17,372 bases of DNA from JAJDBU01 sp046756925 (GTDB taxonomy: Bacteria > Nitrospirota > Nitrospiria > SBBL01 > JAADHI01). The stretch is from assembly GCA_046756925.1 (NCBI GenBank), contig JBHHXH010000063.1:1-17372 (forward strand), given 5' to 3'. Positions within the stretch are counted from its first letter, which is position 1. Each line of letters starts with the position of its first letter. The notes below the pieces were generated by a model, which saw only the letters and a program-made list of their open reading frames with translations, made no database searches and was not told the origin of the DNA. The position numbers were made by a program, and so were the translations under genes. Positions 14,158 through 17,372 of this stretch are shown here, piece by piece.

Positions 14158-14931
14158 ATGGAAAAATTCAAAAAAGACAAAATAAAAAAGGTAAGGAAGA
14201 GCGGTTTGTTAAGCGGAACAATCGCGATTGCAACAGCAGCGGCTATGAATGCCTTGTATGAAGAAGTCTTTGCGAATTCTATGGCAGCTGAGAAACCTGT
14301 GGCAGCAATAGGAAGTCATAAGAGAGATGACGGGCTGTTCATCAAAGATGCTCTGTTGATTTTAATGATTTTAAAATATTCAAAATTACCTGCCGAGGTT
14401 ACGATGAAGGCATGGTCAGATCAGAGATATCGAAATTTTCTGCTGCGTAACCCCAATTCGGTTCTGCACGAGTACTGGGCAGAGTCGGTCGGTCTCGATT
14501 TTATTGTTCATCCGAATACCAGCAAGATCAAGAATTTTTGTCTTCCGTTTCCCACTGAAAGCATCCGTTCTCTGACCCCAATCGAAATTCTTTCTCAGCT
14601 GGAATACGAAATGGGGCGAACGGCTTCATTGCATTATTTTTTGCCATCTTCAGTCGTTGCCAAATCGCTGTTCGATGACGATTTTAAGAAGGCCTTACTA
14701 AAGGACCCTAACAAAACGCTTCAAAGCATGGGGTATCCTGTTTCAGACCATACTTGCATCGTGCATGAAAATACAGACCACACAAGGCATCTGATTCTAG
14801 ATGTTTCTCCGAACGATCTTCAGGGGCTAAGTGAAATCGAACGAAGAGTGGTTACGCAGAGTCGTTGCAATGTTTGCCATGGAGGGCCGGGGGAAACATT
14901 TACATGCTGTGCGACGGGGACTTGTGATTAA
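14158..14931 (+). CDS. putative RiPP precursor with two tandem NHLP-type leader domains and a Cys-rich tail
   Basis: The 257-residue product begins with a basic stretch and a weakly hydrophobic segment (SGLLSGTIAIATAAAMNALY, then VFA) that could be a signal peptide. About 84-148 (AWSDQRYRNFLLRNPNSVL, FIVHPNTSKIKNFCLP, LTPIEILSQLE) and about 169-232 (LFDDDFKKALLKDPNKTLQ, CIVHENTDHTRHLILDV, LSEIERRVV) both follow the nitrile-hydratase-alpha-like leader (NHLP) pattern of RiPP precursors. The tail from C237 has CNVCHGGPGETFTCC and ends ATGTCD, with five Cys and three Thr; the GG at 242-243 may be the leader cleavage point. Typical NHLP precursors are about 80-110 residues with one leader, so a double leader is unusual. 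The CxxCH inside the tail could instead bind heme. The weak promoter candidate is TTGACA at 14098. Confidence 0.6.
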   Translation: MEKFKKDKIKKVRKSGLLSGTIAIATAAAMNALYEEVFANSMAAEKPVAAIGSHKRDDGLFIKDALLILMILKYSKLPAEVTMKAWSDQRYRNFLLRNPNSVLHEYWAESVGLDFIVHPNTSKIKNFCLPFPTESIRSLTPIEILSQLEYEMGRTASLHYFLPSSVVAKSLFDDDFKKALLKDPNKTLQSMGYPVSDHTCIVHENTDHTRHLILDVSPNDLQGLSEIERRVVTQSRCNVCHGGPGETFTCCATGTCD

Positions 14932-14989
14932 GTTTCCGGACAATGATTAAAATAATTTTGTATAAGCCATTTATTTGGAGGAAGGTCCT

Positions 14990-15109
14990 ATGAACATTCG
15001 TGTTGAAGTGAATCCGTCTCAACTGGATATCGTATTCCTTTCAAGGCTATTCGGGCGAAGCGGTTGGGGTAGAGAAGAGGATTACTCGGAGGATCATCTA
15101 AAGATGTAA
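14990..15109 (+). CDS. 39-aa ORF, possibly a relic of a GNAT acetyltransferase
   Basis: GGAGGAAGG at 14977-14985 gives the ATG at 14990 a strong ribosome binding site. The product reads VEVNPSQLDIVFLSRLFGRSGWG and then DYSEDHLKM. The pattern of an N-terminal strand, a helix with LF and then GW resembles the start of GNAT N-acetyltransferases. Another frame, open to a TGA at 15190-15192, continues plausibly with LEKSFRHAVVAI, so a frameshifted, truncated GNAT is one reading. It could equally be a short real peptide of the neighbouring precursor and receptor locus. Confidence 0.4.
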   Translation: MNIRVEVNPSQLDIVFLSRLFGRSGWGREEDYSEDHLKM

Positions 15110-15229
15110 ATGTTATTTTGGAAAAAAGTTTTCGACATGCAGTGGTTGCGATTGTTTTCCCATTCAATAAAGCAAATATTATAGATCGATGATTGTTAGA
15201 TTTCCTGCTCATAGAAGGGAGTAGAAAGG

Positions 15230-17372
15230 ATGCAACGATGTTGCTTATTTAGAGAAACATTTCTGTTATTCCTTTTCTTGTTGCTCATTTTTCCAAACAT
15301 ACAAGCTGCCAAAGCAGCGGAAGACGAATCCCCGATGGTATTAGAAACCCTCGAGGTTGAGGCGGAAGCGGAGGTCGAGGAATCAACCCTCGATCTGGAA
15401 CAATCTTTCGAAGAGCCCTTCATCCGGGAGAAGGTCTTCTCCGATAAGATCGAGGCGGAGTCGATCCCGGATATCAAGTCGGCGCTAAAAGAAATGCCGA
15501 ATGTGACGGTTCGGGAGCAGGGGGCCTTTACAAAGCAAATCCAAATCCGCGGGTTTTCCGGCGACCGGATTATTTCCATTGTGGATGGCGTCCGGATCGC
15601 GAATCAGGGGATGACCCATACCGGCGGGGGAGAGGTCAACCTGATCGATATCTCCACCGTCGCGTCGATCGAGGTCGTCAAGGGTGCTCCGGCGGTGGTC
15701 TACGACCCTGGGGCGACCGGCGGCATCATCCAAGTGGAGACAAAGAAGATCGACGAGGAGGATCACCTGAAGCTGAAAACCACCTTTGGTTATGACGACG
15801 GCACTGAAAAAACAAAACAGGGAACCACCCTTTCCGGCGCAAGGTCCGGCTTCGGGGCCGCCCTTTCCTACAGCCAAACCGATGCCGATGGCTACAGGGT
15901 AAAAGACGAGGCCAAACTGGATGCAGTCATCCGCCGGACCAACGAACAGGAAGAACGGATCGGGACGCCCTTTGAGATCGAGGATCTCGGCTTCGAGGAC
16001 GAATCCTTAACTCTCAACCTCAGCTATCGATTCCATCCACATCACAAACTCACTTTTCAGTCCACCGATTATGAGGCGGCCGATCTCTCCTTTACACACG
16101 GCGGTTTCGATTCGACTGTTTTTCACGTCGATGCCCTGACCCGAAAGACGCATCAGGCCCGGTATCAAATAGAAGATCTCGGCCTTGTCGAACAGTTTAG
16201 CTTGGCCTATGCCGATCAGGAACTGGTCCGGGAAGTGACCGTGGCCCGGTCGATTCTCGAAAGTCAAAGCATCCATGTCAGCGGCGTCATTCCAATCAAA
16301 AACACCCGACTCACGATGGGAGGAGAGTTTGTGGATGATCAAGCCGATACGCAGGTCTTCTCCGAGCAGATCTACGGGGCAGGTTATGTGAGCGCCGAAT
16401 CGCTTCACGGTGACTGGACCTATTTGGCCGGTGCGCGTGCGAACCGATGGACGTCGCAGGCAAAGCTACCGGAGGGGCGGGATGCATCCATCGTCAATGA
16501 CCTTGTCAATGTTGAGGGACAGTTCAACCCGGAAACAGGCGAGTTTGAGCTCTTGAGCAAGACCGCCTTCACCTACGCGACTGGCGTCGTCTATACGGTC
16601 AATGAGAACAACAACCTCTCCGTCAATTACAGCAAGACGCATCGCTTTCCATCCCTTTTTGAGCGGTTTGCCTTCGGCGGTTTCACCGGCGGGGGATTGG
16701 GTTTAAAGTCGGAAGAGGCAGACAACTTCGAGGCCGCCTGGAAATTTTATGACGGTCTCTTCTTCGCTTCGTTTTCGATCTTTTACAGCGATTTCGACAA
16801 CTACATCACCGTGAAGCAGCGGACGCGTATCACCAATCTGCCCGCCCTTCAAACATGTATCCGGCAGGGAAGGTGCGATCCGCTCGCCGGAGACTTCGAC
16901 GGCCGGGAAGGCGAATTCTTTGCCAGCGATTTCTCCTTCTTCAATGTCAAGCGTGTGGTGAACCGGGGATTTGAAGTGTCCCTAAAAAGAGTCCGGGAAG
17001 AGGAATACGAAGCGGGGCTTAATTTCGGCCTGAACGATTTCGACGTTCGGGCAGTCCATGACCCGACCGACAAGGACGTGGTGATCACCGATGCAAATCC
17101 CCTCGAATTTTCTTTTCATATCAAAAGATATTTCTCTGTTTGGATCTCCGATCCCTGGATCGAGATCAAGGGACGCTATGTAACGAATACTCCCGATGTT
17201 GATCAAATAGAAGGCTTTAGCCAGTTTTTTGTTGCCGACCTTTTTGCCGGATTTAAATATTCCCTAGACAATTTCTCCAAACTTACATTCAATGCTGGAA
17301 TCCGGAACCTGGGGGATGAAGTCCACCACGAACCTTATTCCGCGCTAGACGGCCTGAAGCGAAGTTACTTCT
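15230..17372 (+). CDS. TonB-dependent outer-membrane receptor (3' end cut by the window)
   Basis: The ATG at 15230 follows a purine-rich stretch (AGAAGGGAGTAGAAAGG). A signal peptide (about 1-30, FLLFLFLLLIF then IQAAKAA) is followed by a TonB-box-like ETLEVEA. The plug domain (about 60-160) has SALKEMPNVTVREQG, KQIQIRGFSGDRIISIVDG, VASIEVVKGAPAVVYDPGA and GGIIQVET. Then comes a long 22-strand-type barrel with typical signatures: KTHRFPSLFERF, GGGLGLKSEEADNFEAAW and GIRNLGDEVHHEPYSALDG. About 714 residues are in the window and the end is probably only some ten residues away. Such receptors import siderophores, heme or other metal complexes with TonB-ExbBD. Its substrate cannot be read from sequence. 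Because it follows the putative RiPP precursor, a peptide metallophore is an attractive but unproven idea. Confidence 0.9.
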   Translation, partial: MQRCCLFRETFLLFLFLLLIFPNIQAAKAAEDESPMVLETLEVEAEAEVEESTLDLEQSFEEPFIREKVFSDKIEAESIPDIKSALKEMPNVTVREQGAFTKQIQIRGFSGDRIISIVDGVRIANQGMTHTGGGEVNLIDISTVASIEVVKGAPAVVYDPGATGGIIQVETKKIDEEDHLKLKTTFGYDDGTEKTKQGTTLSGARSGFGAALSYSQTDADGYRVKDEAKLDAVIRRTNEQEERIGTPFEIEDLGFEDESLTLNLSYRFHPHHKLTFQSTDYEAADLSFTHGGFDSTVFHVDALTRKTHQARYQIEDLGLVEQFSLAYADQELVREVTVARSILESQSIHVSGVIPIKNTRLTMGGEFVDDQADTQVFSEQIYGAGYVSAESLHGDWTYLAGARANRWTSQAKLPEGRDASIVNDLVNVEGQFNPETGEFELLSKTAFTYATGVVYTVNENNNLSVNYSKTHRFPSLFERFAFGGFTGGGLGLKSEEADNFEAAWKFYDGLFFASFSIFYSDFDNYITVKQRTRITNLPALQTCIRQGRCDPLAGDFDGREGEFFASDFSFFNVKRVVNRGFEVSLKRVREEEYEAGLNFGLNDFDVRAVHDPTDKDVVITDANPLEFSFHIKRYFSVWISDPWIEIKGRYVTNTPDVDQIEGFSQFFVADLFAGFKYSLDNFSKLTFNAGIRNLGDEVHHEPYSALDGLKRSYF

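Noticed and set aside
14866..14880. CxxCH (CNVCH) in the precursor tail as a cytochrome c heme site
   Set aside because: A lone CxxCH in a short Cys-rich tail behind two NHLP-like domains fits a RiPP core better; it is kept only as an alternative.

Overview
This window comes from a Gram-negative bacterium of moderate GC content. The evidence is a TonB-dependent receptor, a MacA/MacB-type envelope pair, an outer-membrane-type lipoprotein and several Sec signal peptides. The mix of genes (LTXXQ metal-stress proteins, CbiX-like domains, Fur-type operators, an NHLP-type precursor) gives me an impression of Nitrospirota or a deltaproteobacterial relative, but the sequence shown does not prove a taxon. 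The main theme is metals, especially iron, at the cell envelope.

Left part (1-2450). A possible gene tail is followed by a His-rich periplasmic LTXXQ (Spy/CpxP/ZraP-like) protein with a near-consensus sigma70 promoter. Next is a perfect TTGACA-N17-TATAAT promoter whose -10 box is covered by a 17/19 Fur box. It reads into a short structured element ending in a terminator, then a 106-aa protein of unknown function. A ferritin-like protein is convergent, and both stop codons sit in the loop of one shared hairpin. Then come two small paralogous CxCG..H proteins, the first behind another Fur-like site.

Middle (2450-6420). A 161-bp MITE with perfect 19-bp inverted repeats and a TA duplication separates the second CxCG protein from a tightly packed set: a MacA-like membrane-fusion protein, a MacB/FtsX-type permease without an ATPase gene, a small one-TM protein, a frameshifted LTXXQ gene and a small zinc-ribbon protein.

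Centre-right (6420-14050). There is an exported protein with four CbiX/sirohydrochlorin-chelatase-like units, a decayed second copy of that cassette, and a DUF3887-like protein. These are followed by a striking chimera (signal peptide, cupredoxin-like strand, truncated phosphate-binding-protein segment, truncated GGDEF, complete EAL) and a 941-residue lipoprotein.

Right end (14050-17372). An AT-richer stretch encodes what looks like a RiPP precursor: two tandem nitrile-hydratase-type leader (NHLP) domains followed by a Cys/Thr-rich tail. After a short ORF that may be a GNAT relic comes a nearly complete TonB-dependent receptor. No RiPP maturation enzyme is visible, and any such gene would lie to the right of the window.

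The most unusual pattern is a short conserved element present four times (about 1046, 6446, 8366 and 11000). Each copy has GGCTGGCGGTC, about 12 variable bases, GAACCCAGA, then a terminator hairpin that always starts AGCCC but has a different, internally complementary stem. Each lies just upstream of a gene start, and two follow a strong promoter with a Fur-type operator. It looks like a family of iron-controlled small RNAs or terminated leaders that I cannot assign to a known class.
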